From Microbacterium sp. 3J1 (lineage in GTDB: Bacteria > Actinomycetota > Actinomycetes > Actinomycetales > Microbacteriaceae), in NCBI RefSeq assembly GCF_001049495.1, contig NZ_CDWI01000009.1, positions 1-64,000 of the forward strand: a stretch of DNA of 64,000 bases, given 5' to 3'. This document shows positions 17,517 to 26,760 of the stretch, in pieces (position 1 is the stretch's first letter; each line of letters opens with the position of its first letter). The notes below the pieces were generated by a model. It ran no database searches. It was given only the letters and a program-made list of their open reading frames with translations, and was not told where the DNA came from. A program made the position numbers and the translations under genes.

Positions 17517-18005
17517 ATGACGGCTCCCACGCGCCGTGCCACTCCCGCGGATGCCGTCGTCGTGGCCGAACTCCTGCACGCCTTCAACTCGGAGTTCGAC
17601 ACCCCGACCCCCGGAGTCGAGGTGCTCGCCACTCGACTGCGCTCGCTTCTCGCGGAGCCTTCGACCTTCGCCATCCTGGGCGGCGACCCGGCCCTCGGCG
17701 GCGCACCCGCGCTCGGAGTCGCCCTCGTCACGCTCCGCCGCAACGTGTGGTCCGACGGCCCGGTCGCCCTCCTCGATGAGATGTACGTCGAGCCGGCTCA
17801 CCGCGGTACGGGCATCGGATCCGCGATCCTCGAGCACATGGTCGCGACCTGCCGTGAGCTCGGAGTCGCCGAGATCGAGATCAACGTCGATGAATCGGAT
17901 GCCGACACGATGCGCTTCTACGAGCGCCACGGTTTCAGCAACGGCGATCCCGACACCGGTGAGAAGGCGTTCTACTTCTACCGCTCGTTGGAAGCGGACG
18001 ACTAG
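17517..18005 (+). CDS. GNAT family N-acetyltransferase
   Basis: A 162-residue GCN5-related acetyltransferase that transfers acetyl from acetyl-CoA to an amine or other nucleophile. Motif A (acetyl-CoA pyrophosphate loop) is seen as EPAHRGTGIGSAILEHM near residue 97, and the C-terminal NVDESDADTMRFYERHGF segment is the usual strand 5/helix 4. Start is ATG at 17517 after AGGAAGGG. It ends 4 bases before the convergent Excalibur gene. The substrate is unknown. Confidence 0.92.
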   Translation: MTAPTRRATPADAVVVAELLHAFNSEFDTPTPGVEVLATRLRSLLAEPSTFAILGGDPALGGAPALGVALVTLRRNVWSDGPVALLDEMYVEPAHRGTGIGSAILEHMVATCRELGVAEIEINVDESDADTMRFYERHGFSNGDPDTGEKAFYFYRSLEADD

Positions 18006-18009
18006 CCGA

Positions 18010-18999
18010 TCAGTCGCAGGCGATCCCGTCTCCGTCGCGGTCGAGGTCGTAGATGTCGGATCCGACGATCTGCACGGGGCCCTGCACGTACGCGGGTCCG
18101 TTGCCGCTGCCGCCCGCGCAGTCGACGTCGCTGGAGATCGGCACGCAGGCTCCGGTGTAGTTCGGGTCGCATCCGCCGCCACCCTGCTGCACGAGCGGCA
18201 CAGGTGCAGGTGCAGGTGCGGGCGCGGGCGCCGGAGCCGGGGCAGCGACGACCGGTGCCGGAGCCTTGCTTCCGACCGCCGTCACCTCGTTCACCGGCTG
18301 TACGGAGAGGGACTCGCCCACGATCTCGCGTGCCACCTCCACGCCATCGACCAGCGTCACGCGATAGGTGATCACCTTCACGCCGTTCACGCCGGCGGTC
18401 ACGAGCGCGGTGGCGCCCCGGTCGAGCTGCGGGTCGTCGACGGTGGCCGCGGTGAAGGGCACGGGCACCTCCTCGGTGACCGTCTCGAACGTGGTCGGCG
18501 TCGGGGTCGGGCTGGGCGACGGAGTCGAGGGCGCCGCCACCGCGGCAAGGTTCTGAGCTTCGGATGCCGTCGGAGTGCTTCCGCTGTTCGCGCTCGCGAT
18601 GCCGCCACCGGTGACCAGCAGCGCGGCCATTCCCAGGGCGGCGACTCCCGACATCCGGGACCGGAGTCCCAGAGCCGGAAGAGGACGCGCGATCATGACG
18701 TAGAGAGCGATGCCCACGACCGCCGTGGCGACCAGGAGTATCGCGATGGGCGACAGCCGAGCGAGCACACCGCCGACGACGAGTGCGGCGACGATGATCC
18801 CGGCGGTGCGCCAGCCGGTCTTGCGCGCGGCCGGTGCGGCCACGGCTGCGGCCCCCGGCGCGGAGGCAGTCGTGATCTGCGTCGTCGCGGCGGCAGCAGG
18901 CGATGGTGCGGTCGCAGCCGTCCAGCGATGGCCGTCCCACCAGCGGAGCTGTCGCGGATCCTCCGGATCGGGATGCCAGGCGGCAGGCGGCTGTGACAT
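18010..18999 (-). CDS. DUF2510, G5 and Excalibur domain membrane protein
   Basis: A 329-residue multi-domain envelope protein. Residues 6-28 are a DUF2510 motif (AAWHPDPEDP, then RWWDGHRWT), found in actinobacterial membrane proteins. Three hydrophobic helices follow (about 62-137). A Thr/Pro-rich linker leads to a G5-like domain (VTEEVPVPF to VGES, about 165-240), an Ala-Pro repeat, and a C-terminal Excalibur domain (about 283-329) with paired cysteines and the calcium-binding DLDRDGDGIACD. The C-terminal part is probably outside the cell, bound to the wall by G5. ATG at 18999. The role is probably in cell-wall adhesion or remodelling. Confidence 0.9.
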   Translation of the reverse strand: MSQPPAAWHPDPEDPRQLRWWDGHRWTAATAPSPAAAATTQITTASAPGAAAVAAPAARKTGWRTAGIIVAALVVGGVLARLSPIAILLVATAVVGIALYVMIARPLPALGLRSRMSGVAALGMAALLVTGGGIASANSGSTPTASEAQNLAAVAAPSTPSPSPTPTPTTFETVTEEVPVPFTAATVDDPQLDRGATALVTAGVNGVKVITYRVTLVDGVEVAREIVGESLSVQPVNEVTAVGSKAPAPVVAAPAPAPAPAPAPAPVPLVQQGGGGCDPNYTGACVPISSDVDCAGGSGNGPAYVQGPVQIVGSDIYDLDRDGDGIACD

Positions 19000-19145
19000 G
19001 AGAGTTCCCCTCGACGATGAGGCGACGAATCGCCGGCGCCCCCAGAGCGCCTCGACCTGTATATCGGTTACTGGACGCCGCGAACAAGTAACGATTTGGT
19101 CGTGCCCGACGGCTGCGCGTCAACCCCGACGCCGCCCCTCCCGCA

Positions 19146-19538
19146 CTACGCGCCGCGAACGCGCCCCCACCCGACCCAGTCCGGCCGGTCCACGATGCAG
19201 AACCGATTGCCCTCGGGGTCCTCCATGATCACGTAGTCGGCATCGTCCGGCAGGTTGTCCCAGTGCACCTCGCGAGCGCCGAGCTCGGCGAGACGCCGCA
19301 CTTCGGCATCCTGATCCTCGGCGTAGATGTCGAGGTGGATGCGGGGCGGCAGCACCCGCTCGGAGTGGTGCGCATCGAGGGCGATGCAGGGGGTGTCCGC
19401 ATCGCGCGGCTTCAGCACGACCCAGTCATCGGATGCCGGGTCCCGCTCGACGTAGTCGAGGGCGGCCTGCCAGAAGCGGGACTGCGCAGGGAGGTCGTTC
19501 ACGCGGATCACGATCGACACGATCTTCAACATGCGCAT
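19146..19538 (-). CDS. VOC family protein (glyoxalase/bleomycin-resistance-like)
   Basis: A 130-residue vicinal-oxygen-chelate protein. IVIRVNDLPAQSRFWQAAL at the N-terminus and EDPEGNRFCIVDRPDW at the C-terminus are the paired beta-alpha-beta modules; HLDIYAEDQDAEVRRL lies between. Conserved His and Glu could bind a metal, but activity is unknown. The ATG at 19532 (two codons in) is an equally good start. It is followed upstream by a WYL regulator in the same orientation, 45 bases away, and so may be co-transcribed with it. Confidence 0.88.
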   Translation of the reverse strand: MRMLKIVSIVIRVNDLPAQSRFWQAALDYVERDPASDDWVVLKPRDADTPCIALDAHHSERVLPPRIHLDIYAEDQDAEVRRLAELGAREVHWDNLPDDADYVIMEDPEGNRFCIVDRPDWVGWGRVRGA

Positions 19539-19583
19539 CAGGGTAGGGCGACAGTCTTCCGCTGAACAGGGGGTTGCTCGGCC

Positions 19584-20297
19584 TCAGTCCTCCGACTGCG
19601 GGGCCCGCCCGAAGTCGCTCGTCAGCCATTCCTCGATCGACGCGAACGGGAACTCCCGCGGCGAGTATGCGCCGGGAAGGACGCCGGTCGCCCGCATCCG
19701 ATCGAGCCGGAACAGGCGCCAGTCGTCGCGGTCGACGTCGAATCCGACGACGTACCACTGCCGTTCGCGGAGGAAGTGACGGTGCGGCTCGACGACCCGC
19801 GTCGATGCCCGGCCGTGCTGGTCGGTGTAGTCGAAGCGGATTCGCGCGCCCTGGGCGACGGCATCCGCGAGCGTGCCGACGAGCGTCCAGTCGACCGGAG
19901 CGGGCGGCTCGCGCAGGATCTGCGTCGAGAGCGCCGTGGCCGCCGCGCGCCGACGCAGCGCGGGCGGAAGCGTCTGCTGCAGCTTCGACCGCGCGATCGA
20001 TGCCGAGGGGTCGTCGGGCGTCCAGGTCTCGAGCACGAGCAGGCTCGTGATGATCGTGGCGACGTCGTCGGCGCTCAGCAGCAACGGCGGGATCCTCGTT
20101 CCGGGCACCAGGTGGTACGCCGCGCCCGGCCCCGGTCGGGAGTGCACGTCGTAGCCGAGATCGCGGAGCCGCTGCGCGTCGCGCCGCACCGTTCGACGGC
20201 TCACGTCCAGGCGCTCGGCCAGGTCGTCGACGCTCCACTCGCCGCCCGTCTGAAGCAGTGTCAGCAGGTGCAGGGTGCGGTTCGAGGGCGAGTCCAC
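19584..20297 (-). CDS. WYL-domain (YafY-type) transcriptional regulator
   Basis: A 237-residue DeoR-type winged helix (residues 4-55: LLTLLQTGGEWSVDDLAERL and SRRTVRRDAQRLRDLGY) joined to a WYL ligand-binding domain (RQWYVVGFDVDRDDWRLFRLD near residue 195). GTG at 20297 is preferred: ATG codons further upstream would place a perfect 9-bp palindrome inside the coding region. It is divergent from the NmrA-like gene and transcribed towards the VOC gene, the second WYL/VOC association in the window. It probably represses or activates both flanking genes. Confidence 0.88.
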   Translation of the reverse strand: MDSPSNRTLHLLTLLQTGGEWSVDDLAERLDVSRRTVRRDAQRLRDLGYDVHSRPGPGAAYHLVPGTRIPPLLLSADDVATIITSLLVLETWTPDDPSASIARSKLQQTLPPALRRRAAATALSTQILREPPAPVDWTLVGTLADAVAQGARIRFDYTDQHGRASTRVVEPHRHFLRERQWYVVGFDVDRDDWRLFRLDRMRATGVLPGAYSPREFPFASIEEWLTSDFGRAPQSED

Positions 20298-20315
20298 GAT
20301 TCCATGATCACTCAG

Positions 20316-20340
20316 GATGCGGCCATGAACAGGCCGCATC
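20316..20340. promoter_or_regulatory. Perfect 9-bp inverted repeat, probable operator
   Basis: GATGCGGCC (20316-20324) and GGCCGCATC (20332-20340) are perfect mirror arms around 7 bases, in the 82-bp gap between the divergent WYL and NmrA-like genes. It is the obvious candidate operator for the WYL protein. Confidence 0.7.
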
Positions 20341-20379
20341 TGCATCTATCGTGGCCGGTCACAGACGAAAGGACACGCC

Positions 20380-21252
20380 ATGAGAATCGCCGTCACCACC
20401 CCGAACGGCAACGTCGCGCGCCACCTCACGCGGATGCTGGTGCGCGCCGGCATCCGCCCCCTGCTGCTCTCCCGGCATCCCGAGCAGATCGACGATGAGC
20501 TGATCCCGTTCGTCGATGTCGCCCGGGCGGACTCGCACGACGCCGACGAGGTCGTGGCCGCGACCCGCGGTGTCGATGCCGTCTACTGGGTCGATCCTTC
20601 GGTGATGTCAGAGGATCCGCTCGCCGACTACGCCCGCGCCACGGATGCGCTCGTGCGTGCCGTCGTCGAGAACGGCATCGGTCGCGTCGTGTTCCAGAGC
20701 AGCGTCGGCGCCGAGAAACGTCACGGCGTGGGGGAGATCGACGGACTCGCGGCGACCGAAACGGCGCTCGACGCGCTCGACATCGACGTCACTCATCTGC
20801 GATGCGGCTACTTCTTCAGCAACCTGCTGCTCGACGTCGAGTCGGTGAAGGCCGGCCGGCTGCAGACCGTGCTTCCGCTCGATGCGGCCATGCCGTGGGT
20901 GGCGCCGCGTGACATCGCCGAGGTGGCGGCCCTCACGCCGCTGAATCGGGACTGGACCGGCCACCGCGTGCAGGCCGTGCACGGACCCGAGGATCTGAGC
21001 TGGTCACAGGTCGCCGAGATCCTCACGCAGGAGCTCGGGCGGGAAGTGACGGTCGAGCGGATCGCAGACGAAGAGATGAGAGACGGCTTGCTCGCGGTCG
21101 GCATGCCGGAGGCGATGGCGGATGCCGTGCTGGGGATGTCGACCGGGCTCCGCGACGGATTCGTGCCGGAGCAGCCGCGGACGGTCGTGACGACGACGCC
21201 GACCGGATTGCGCGCGTGGGTGCGGGAGGAGCTCGTCGCCGCGCTCGCGTAG
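20380..21252 (+). CDS. NmrA-like NAD(P)-binding protein
   Basis: A 290-residue atypical short-chain dehydrogenase of the NmrA/NAD(P)H:quinone oxidoreductase type. The Rossmann start TPNGNVARHLTRML (residues 7-20) has the family's TGxxGxxG-like loop in altered form (TPNGNV), VVFQSSVGAE carries the active-site region without a canonical YxxxK, and VAPRDIAEVAAL is the conserved C-terminal turn. Members act as redox sensors or quinone/azo reductases. AAAGGA precedes ATG at 20380. It is divergent from a WYL regulator with a palindromic operator between them. Confidence 0.88.
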   Translation: MRIAVTTPNGNVARHLTRMLVRAGIRPLLLSRHPEQIDDELIPFVDVARADSHDADEVVAATRGVDAVYWVDPSVMSEDPLADYARATDALVRAVVENGIGRVVFQSSVGAEKRHGVGEIDGLAATETALDALDIDVTHLRCGYFFSNLLLDVESVKAGRLQTVLPLDAAMPWVAPRDIAEVAALTPLNRDWTGHRVQAVHGPEDLSWSQVAEILTQELGREVTVERIADEEMRDGLLAVGMPEAMADAVLGMSTGLRDGFVPEQPRTVVTTTPTGLRAWVREELVAALA

Positions 21253-21259
21253 GCGGCCG

Positions 21260-22261
21260 TCAGAGCGCGAGTGGCACGATCTCGCCGGTGGCCCTGCCGT
21301 CGGGGTGCAGCAGATGGCCGAGGTGCTTGGTGGTGCGCAGCACGACCGACCGGTCGGCGATGCTGACCCCGGGCAGGCGCTCCTCGATGATCGCCTCCAT
21401 GCGGCCGACGTCCTGCAGGGTGCGCAGCCACACGGCCATGATGACGTTGTACTCGCCGACCGTGTTGGCGACGAGTCGCACCTCCTCGATGCGGCCGAGC
21501 TGCGCACCGATCCGGGCCGCCATCGCGGCCGGGACCCGCAGGAAGTACCACGCGTAGATCGGCCAGGGCGTGTACTTCCGCGCGACGTCGACACGGATCG
21601 TCAGCCGACCGGACTCCCGCATCTCGGCGATCGCGTCCCGGACCCGGCGCGGAGCCATACCCAGGCGCGTGGCGAGCTCGGTAACCCCCACGCGGCCGTC
21701 GTAGGCGAGCTCGGCGGCGATGGCGCTCCGCTGCTCGGTCGACATGCGCACGGGCGCGGCGGGCGCTCGCCGCTCGAGGCTCTCGATCTGCGTGACCTCG
21801 GCCGCCGCGAGCGCGCGCAGGCGCCACCCGCGTGCGTCGCGCACGGTCTCCGAGACCAGATGGGTGCGCATCGAGCGGATGCCGGCGACGCCGCGGATGC
21901 GCTCGAGAGTCCAGACGGCCAGCGCCTCGGCATCCGGCACCGCGAGGGTCAGGAAGATGTCGCGGCCACCCGCAGTGAGGTCGATCGTGAGGGCTTCGGG
22001 GTCGCGGCCGAGAGTCTCGGCGACCGCCAGTGTCTCGCCGGGGCTGCATTCGATCTCGATGAGGACGAGCATGGCGGGCGCTCCCCCACCGTAGCCCGTG
22101 ACGTAGACGACGCCCTGCTCGACGAGTCGCGCCCAGCGCCGCGACAGGGTGGCGGGGTCGGCGCCGACGACGGGTGCGAGAGTGCTCCAGCTCGCCCGCG
22201 GACTCACCTGCACGGCGTGGATCAGACGCTGATCGAGATCGTCCAGTCCGATTTCTTGCAT
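21260..22261 (-). CDS. Lrp/AsnC family regulator, tandem two-module form
   Basis: A 333-residue protein made of two Lrp/AsnC-like modules. The first helix-turn-helix is at residues 6-45 (LDDLDQRLIHAVQ, TLSRRWARL), followed by a RAM-like ligand domain; the second helix-turn-helix is around 170-215 (GVTELATRLGMAPRRVRDAI) with a second ligand domain ending near residue 315. This fused architecture is common in actinobacteria. ATG at 22261 follows AGAGGGA. It is divergent from the MFS-M20-SdaA operon and likely senses an amino acid or related metabolite to control it. Confidence 0.9.
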   Translation of the reverse strand: MQEIGLDDLDQRLIHAVQVSPRASWSTLAPVVGADPATLSRRWARLVEQGVVYVTGYGGGAPAMLVLIEIECSPGETLAVAETLGRDPEALTIDLTAGGRDIFLTLAVPDAEALAVWTLERIRGVAGIRSMRTHLVSETVRDARGWRLRALAAAEVTQIESLERRAPAAPVRMSTEQRSAIAAELAYDGRVGVTELATRLGMAPRRVRDAIAEMRESGRLTIRVDVARKYTPWPIYAWYFLRVPAAMAARIGAQLGRIEEVRLVANTVGEYNVIMAVWLRTLQDVGRMEAIIEERLPGVSIADRSVVLRTTKHLGHLLHPDGRATGEIVPLAL

Positions 22262-22379
22262 GCAAAGTCCCTCTTGATCCTCTTTCGTGCACCGTGCCGG
22301 CATCCTACCGGGGTGTTCCTAGAGTCTCCTCACCCGATCTGTTCATGTGCACCACCCGAACTCTTCCTTAGGAGTCCTC

Positions 22380-23873
22380 ATGGCCGTCACCGCACCGCCC
22401 GGAAAGATCTCGTCCGGCCGCACCGCCCTGCGCGGCGCCGTCGGCTTCCTCGTCGTCATGGAGCTGGGCTCCGGAATGCTGCAGGGCTGGTACCCCGTGC
22501 TCCTCGCCGCGATCGGCGAGGAGTTCGGCGTCGGCGCCGCACAGCTCAACTGGGTCAGCGCCGCGTACATGCTCGCGACCGTCGTCTGCGTGCCGATCCT
22601 CGCGAAGCTCGGCGACCGGTATGGGCACAAGAAGCTGCTCCTGATCTCGACGGCGCTCGTCGCCCTCGGATCCATCGTCGTGGCGATCGCACCGAGCTAT
22701 GAGGTCTTCCTCGTCGGTCGGGCGCTGCAGGCACCGCTCGCGGCCTTCCTGCCGCTGGAGTTCGCCATCGTCCGCGACCGTGACGAGAAGTCGGCCGGAC
22801 GCTCGATCGGCAAGCTCGTCGGTGCGCTCACGTTCGGGGCGGCCCTCGGCTCCCTCGGTTCCGGACTCCTCTTCGGAGCTCTCGGCGATCTGCGGGCGGT
22901 TCTCTGGATGCCGGCCATCTTCCTGCTGATCTGCGTGCCGGTCGTCGCGTTCCTCGTGCCCGAGACCACCGTCCGCGCCGCGGGCAAGACCGACTGGCTC
23001 GGCGCCTCGCTGCTGGGCATCGGCCTTCTGGCGGCACTCGGCGGCATCTCGAACGCCTCGGCGTGGGGCTGGGCGAACCCGCTCACGTGGGTCACGATCC
23101 TCGGTGGCATCGCGCTGCTCGTCGTCTGGGTGATGGTCGAGAAGCGCGTCGCGCACCCGCTCATCGACATCGCGCTGCTCACGAAGGGCGGCATCGGACT
23201 CCCGATCATCATCGCGTTCCTCTTCGGAGCCCAGTTGTTCGGCGGGCAGACGGCATCCAGCGTCTACATCCTCAGCGACCCGGACGCCCTGGGCTTCGGC
23301 CTCGGCTTCACGGCGGCCACGGTCGGCGTCATCTCGCTCGCCGCGGCGCTCTCGGCGTTCCTCGCCTCGATCGCCGGAGACCGGGTCGCCGGTCGCATCG
23401 GCGCCAAGGGTGCGATCGTCCTCGGCGGGGTCCTCGTCGCGGGCAGCTATGTCTCATTCCTCTCGGCACCCACCGTCATCGCGGTGTTCGTCGGAGCCAT
23501 GGTGATCGGCGGACTCGGCAACGGTCTGCTCATCTCCGTGCTGCCGACCATCGTGGTGCGCCGCGCTCCCGCCGACTCGGTGGGCATCGCCTCCGCCCTC
23601 TACAACACCTCCCGCACCGCGGCCGGTGCTGTCGCCGGTGCCGTGTTCGCCCTGGTCATGGGCAGCTTCCTCATGACCGTCGGAACCGGTGACACCGCCG
23701 TGACGACCACGGCGTTCGCGGGCTACGTCGCAGTGTGGACGATCTGCGCGGCCATCGGCGTCGCGATCGCGGTGCTCGCGCTGTTCCTCCGCATCCCTGC
23801 TCCGGTCGTCGAAGAAACCATTCCTGTCCCCGCCACCACGGCCGACCCCGTTCTCGAAGGAGAAACCGCATGA
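22380..23873 (+). CDS. MFS transporter
   Basis: A 497-residue major facilitator of the drug:H+ antiporter type with about 14 hydrophobic helices. The A-motif variant LAKLGDRYGHKKLL lies between helices 2 and 3 (near residue 75). Start ATG at 22380 follows TAGGAG; a -10 (TAGAGT, 22320-22325) lies upstream. It overlaps the M20 gene (ATGA) and is first in a three-gene operon divergent from the AsnC regulator. The pairing with an amidohydrolase suggests uptake or efflux of an N-acyl amino acid or dipeptide-like compound, which is inference. Confidence 0.92.
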   Translation: MAVTAPPGKISSGRTALRGAVGFLVVMELGSGMLQGWYPVLLAAIGEEFGVGAAQLNWVSAAYMLATVVCVPILAKLGDRYGHKKLLLISTALVALGSIVVAIAPSYEVFLVGRALQAPLAAFLPLEFAIVRDRDEKSAGRSIGKLVGALTFGAALGSLGSGLLFGALGDLRAVLWMPAIFLLICVPVVAFLVPETTVRAAGKTDWLGASLLGIGLLAALGGISNASAWGWANPLTWVTILGGIALLVVWVMVEKRVAHPLIDIALLTKGGIGLPIIIAFLFGAQLFGGQTASSVYILSDPDALGFGLGFTAATVGVISLAAALSAFLASIAGDRVAGRIGAKGAIVLGGVLVAGSYVSFLSAPTVIAVFVGAMVIGGLGNGLLISVLPTIVVRRAPADSVGIASALYNTSRTAAGAVAGAVFALVMGSFLMTVGTGDTAVTTTAFAGYVAVWTICAAIGVAIAVLALFLRIPAPVVEETIPVPATTADPVLEGETA

Positions 23874-25114
23874 CCCTCGCCGACCCCTCCACCCGTACCC
23901 TGCTCGACCTCGCGGAGGCGAAGCAGCGCAGCGCCGATGCGGTGCGCGCCTGGGAGCAGCGGCTCGTCGAGATCAGCCACGAGATCCACGCCGATCCCGA
24001 GATCGCGTTCCAGGAGGTCCGTGCGGCGAACCTCGTCGCTGCGGCGCTGCGCGACGCCGGCTTCACCGCCACGGTGGGCGCGTTCGGGGTCGACACGGCC
24101 ATCGACGCCAGCTTCGGAGACGGCGAGTTCGTGGTCGCGATCTGCGCCGAGTACGACGCGCTGCCCGTGATCGGCCACGCCTGCGGGCACAACGTGATCG
24201 CCGCCGCCGGTCTCGGTGCGGCGATCGCGCTTGCGGCCATCGCCGACGACGCCGGGATCACCGTCAAATTGCTTGGCACCCCCGCCGAAGAGCACGGTGG
24301 AGGGAAGGTGCTCATGCTCGAGGGCGGAGCGTGGGAAGACGCGACCGTGTCGCTCATGGTGCACGGCGCCCCCGGCATCGACATCCGCTGCGAGAGCTTC
24401 GCGACCCAGGCCGTCGACCGGTTCCAGGTGACGTACACCGGACGGCCGGCGCACGCCGCGGCGGCACCCGACAAGGGCGTGAATGCACTGGATGCCGCGA
24501 CCGTGGCGCTCACGGCGATCGGGCTTCTCCGTCAGCAGCTGCCCGGCACCGTGCGCACGGCGACGGTCATCACGCAGGGCGGCGAGGTGACGAACATCAT
24601 CCCCGCGCGCACCGTGCTGCAGGCCGAGGTGCGCTCGTTCGATCTCGACGAGCTGCGTGACGCCAAGCGGCGGGTGATGGCCTGCTTCGAGGCCGGTGCG
24701 ATCGCCTCGGGATGCTCGTGGGAGCAGGTGCGCACCGAGCCGCGCTACGACCCGCTGGTGCAGGAGCCGCTGCTCGCCGACGCGTGGAACGACGCGCTGA
24801 CCGAACTCGGTCGCGAGCCGATCGCGTTCTCGGGAGCAGCCGGCGGATCCACCGACATGGGCAACGTCTCGCAGGTGGTGCCGTCGATCCACCCCGGGAT
24901 CGCGATCGCAGGCTCCACGTCGGCTCCGCACACCGAGCAGTTCGCGGCGGATGCTGCGACGCCCGCCGCCGACCGCGCAGTCGTCGACGCGGCGATCGGC
25001 CTCGCGTGGGCGGCGGCCGCGGTCGCGCTCACGCCGGAGTCCCGATCCGACCTGCTCGCGCGGCAGGCCGCGCGGCCCGTCGGAGCGACGACCCACCCGC
25101 AGGGCGAGGAGTGA
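23870..25114 (+). CDS. M20 family metallopeptidase/amidohydrolase
   Basis: A 414-residue M20D-type amidohydrolase, similar in layout to AbgB-like and N-acyl amino acid hydrolases. SHEIHADPEIAFQE, the metal-binding AEYDALPVIGHACGHN, the catalytic Glu pair in GTPAEEHGGGK and GRPAHAAAAPDKGVNALDA (dimerisation domain) are visible. It hydrolyses an amide bond with two bound metal ions in the cytosol. The start overlaps the MFS stop (ATGA), with GAAGGAG upstream, and its own stop overlaps the sdaA start (GTGA). Serine dehydratase downstream hints that the released product may be serine or a serine derivative. Confidence 0.92.
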   Translation: MTLADPSTRTLLDLAEAKQRSADAVRAWEQRLVEISHEIHADPEIAFQEVRAANLVAAALRDAGFTATVGAFGVDTAIDASFGDGEFVVAICAEYDALPVIGHACGHNVIAAAGLGAAIALAAIADDAGITVKLLGTPAEEHGGGKVLMLEGGAWEDATVSLMVHGAPGIDIRCESFATQAVDRFQVTYTGRPAHAAAAPDKGVNALDAATVALTAIGLLRQQLPGTVRTATVITQGGEVTNIIPARTVLQAEVRSFDLDELRDAKRRVMACFEAGAIASGCSWEQVRTEPRYDPLVQEPLLADAWNDALTELGREPIAFSGAAGGSTDMGNVSQVVPSIHPGIAIAGSTSAPHTEQFAADAATPAADRAVVDAAIGLAWAAAAVALTPESRSDLLARQAARPVGATTHPQGEE

Positions 25115-26502
25115 CGACTCTCGCCCCCGCCACTGACGCTCGCAGCAGCGTCTACGTCTCGGCCTTCGACCTGTTCTCGATCGGCATCGGCCCCTCGTCG
25201 TCGCACACGGTGGGGCCGATGCGGGCAGGTCTCGACTTCGCGCGGCGGGTGCTGGCGCAGCATCCGTCCGGAGTCCGTCGTGTCGAGGTCGTACTGTACG
25301 GGTCGCTGGCGGCGACGGGGCTCGGGCATGGGACGCCGGATGCGGTGGTCGCCGGCCTCGCCGGGCTGGACCCCGAGACATGTGATCCGGCTGCCGTGCG
25401 CGGAGCGTGGTCGGGGCATCCGTCGGGGTCGCCGCTGATTCTCGGTGGCGTCGTGCCGGTGGCGTTCGACAGCGCCGACGTGGTGCTCGATCCGTTCACC
25501 CGGCAGCCCGGGCACCCGAACACTCTGGTGATCCGGGCGTTCGGACTTGGTGGGGTGTCGATGGCGGAGGAGACGTACCTCTCGGTGGGCGGCGGATTCA
25601 TCCAGCGCGTCGGCGAGGACGTCGAGAGCCCCGTCGAGGCCGAGGGGATGCCGTCGTTCCGCACTGCGGCGGAGTTGCTTTCCCTGTGTGTCGGTGGTCG
25701 CTCGATCGCCGACGTCGCGCGGGAGGGCGAGCTCGCTGTGCGCGGCGCGGATGCCGTCGACGCGGGGTTGGACGCGATCTGGACCGCCATGCGCGAGTGC
25801 GTCGAGGCGGGGCTGGATGCCGAGGGAGTGCTGCCGGGTGGGCTTCGGGTGCCGCGGCGGGCGCGGTCGATGCGCGACAGCATCCTCCGGGCGGAGGCTG
25901 CGGGGCAGCCGGTCACGTCCGACTGGCTGCAGGCGTTCGCGCTCGCGGTGAACGAGGAGAACGCCGGGGGAGGCAGGGTCGTCACCGCTCCGACGAACGG
26001 TGCGGCCGGCATCCTGCCTGCCGTGCTCATGTACTACGTGCGGTTCGTGCCCGGTGCGGATGCCGCGGCTGTGCGGACTTTCTTGCTGACTGCCGCCGCG
26101 ATCGGCTCGCTGATCAAGGCGAACGCGTCGATCTCCGGTGCGGAGGGCGGCTGCCAGGCCGAGGTCGGATCCGCGTGCGCGATGGCGGCCGCGGGGCTGT
26201 GTGCCGTGCTCGGCGGAACCCCGCAGCAGGTCGAGAACGCGGCCGAGATCGCGATGGAGCATCACCTCGGGCTCACGTGCGATCCGATCGCCGGGCTCGT
26301 GCAGATCCCCTGCATCGAGCGTAACGCCGTCGCCGCGTCGACCGCCGTCACGGCTGCCCGCCTCGCCCTGCACGGCGATGGCAGCCACGTCGTGTCGCTG
26401 GATGCCGTGATCGAGACGATGCGTCAGACCGGCGCCGACATGAGCGACAAGTACAAGGAGACGAGTCGGGGCGGGCTCGCGGTGAATGTTGTGGAGTGCT
26501 GA
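25111..26502 (+). CDS. sdaA: L-serine ammonia-lyase (single-chain)
   Basis: A 463-residue iron-sulfur L-serine dehydratase that deaminates serine to pyruvate and ammonia. The beta half is N-terminal (FDLFSIGIGPSSSHTVGPMR near residue 12) and the alpha half C-terminal, with NGAAGILPAVLMYY, the cluster-ligand region GGCQAEVGSACAMAAAG, and LTCDPIAGLVQIPCIERNA bearing the other cysteines. The two-domain fused form is normal for actinobacteria. GTG at 25111 overlaps the M20 stop. It is the last gene of the MFS-M20-sdaA operon, probably controlled by the divergent AsnC-type regulator. Confidence 0.95.
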   Translation: MTTLAPATDARSSVYVSAFDLFSIGIGPSSSHTVGPMRAGLDFARRVLAQHPSGVRRVEVVLYGSLAATGLGHGTPDAVVAGLAGLDPETCDPAAVRGAWSGHPSGSPLILGGVVPVAFDSADVVLDPFTRQPGHPNTLVIRAFGLGGVSMAEETYLSVGGGFIQRVGEDVESPVEAEGMPSFRTAAELLSLCVGGRSIADVAREGELAVRGADAVDAGLDAIWTAMRECVEAGLDAEGVLPGGLRVPRRARSMRDSILRAEAAGQPVTSDWLQAFALAVNEENAGGGRVVTAPTNGAAGILPAVLMYYVRFVPGADAAAVRTFLLTAAAIGSLIKANASISGAEGGCQAEVGSACAMAAAGLCAVLGGTPQQVENAAEIAMEHHLGLTCDPIAGLVQIPCIERNAVAASTAVTAARLALHGDGSHVVSLDAVIETMRQTGADMSDKYKETSRGGLAVNVVEC

Positions 26503-26760
26503 CGGGCTTCGCGTGTTGAACGAGGAGCGAAGCTCCCCGTCGGCCCATAGAGTCCGCACCAGACATAAGACGGGTTCGTGGCGGTGGGGCTTGAACGGCA
26601 ACTGAGTTCTGGAGGCGAACGCTGGCGGTAAATGTTGCGCGAGGAGGTCATCTCGAAGGGATAACGACGGCCGATTCGTCGTCGGACGACCGATACGGTG
26701 AGCGAGGTCTCGACGAGAGACTTCAGCAGCGCCGCCCGCGCGAATCACGTGAAAGATGAC

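Noticed and set aside
22256..22265. TTGCATGCAA palindrome at the AsnC start as its operator
   Set aside because: Only 10 bp and it overlaps the start codon; too little evidence to call it an operator.
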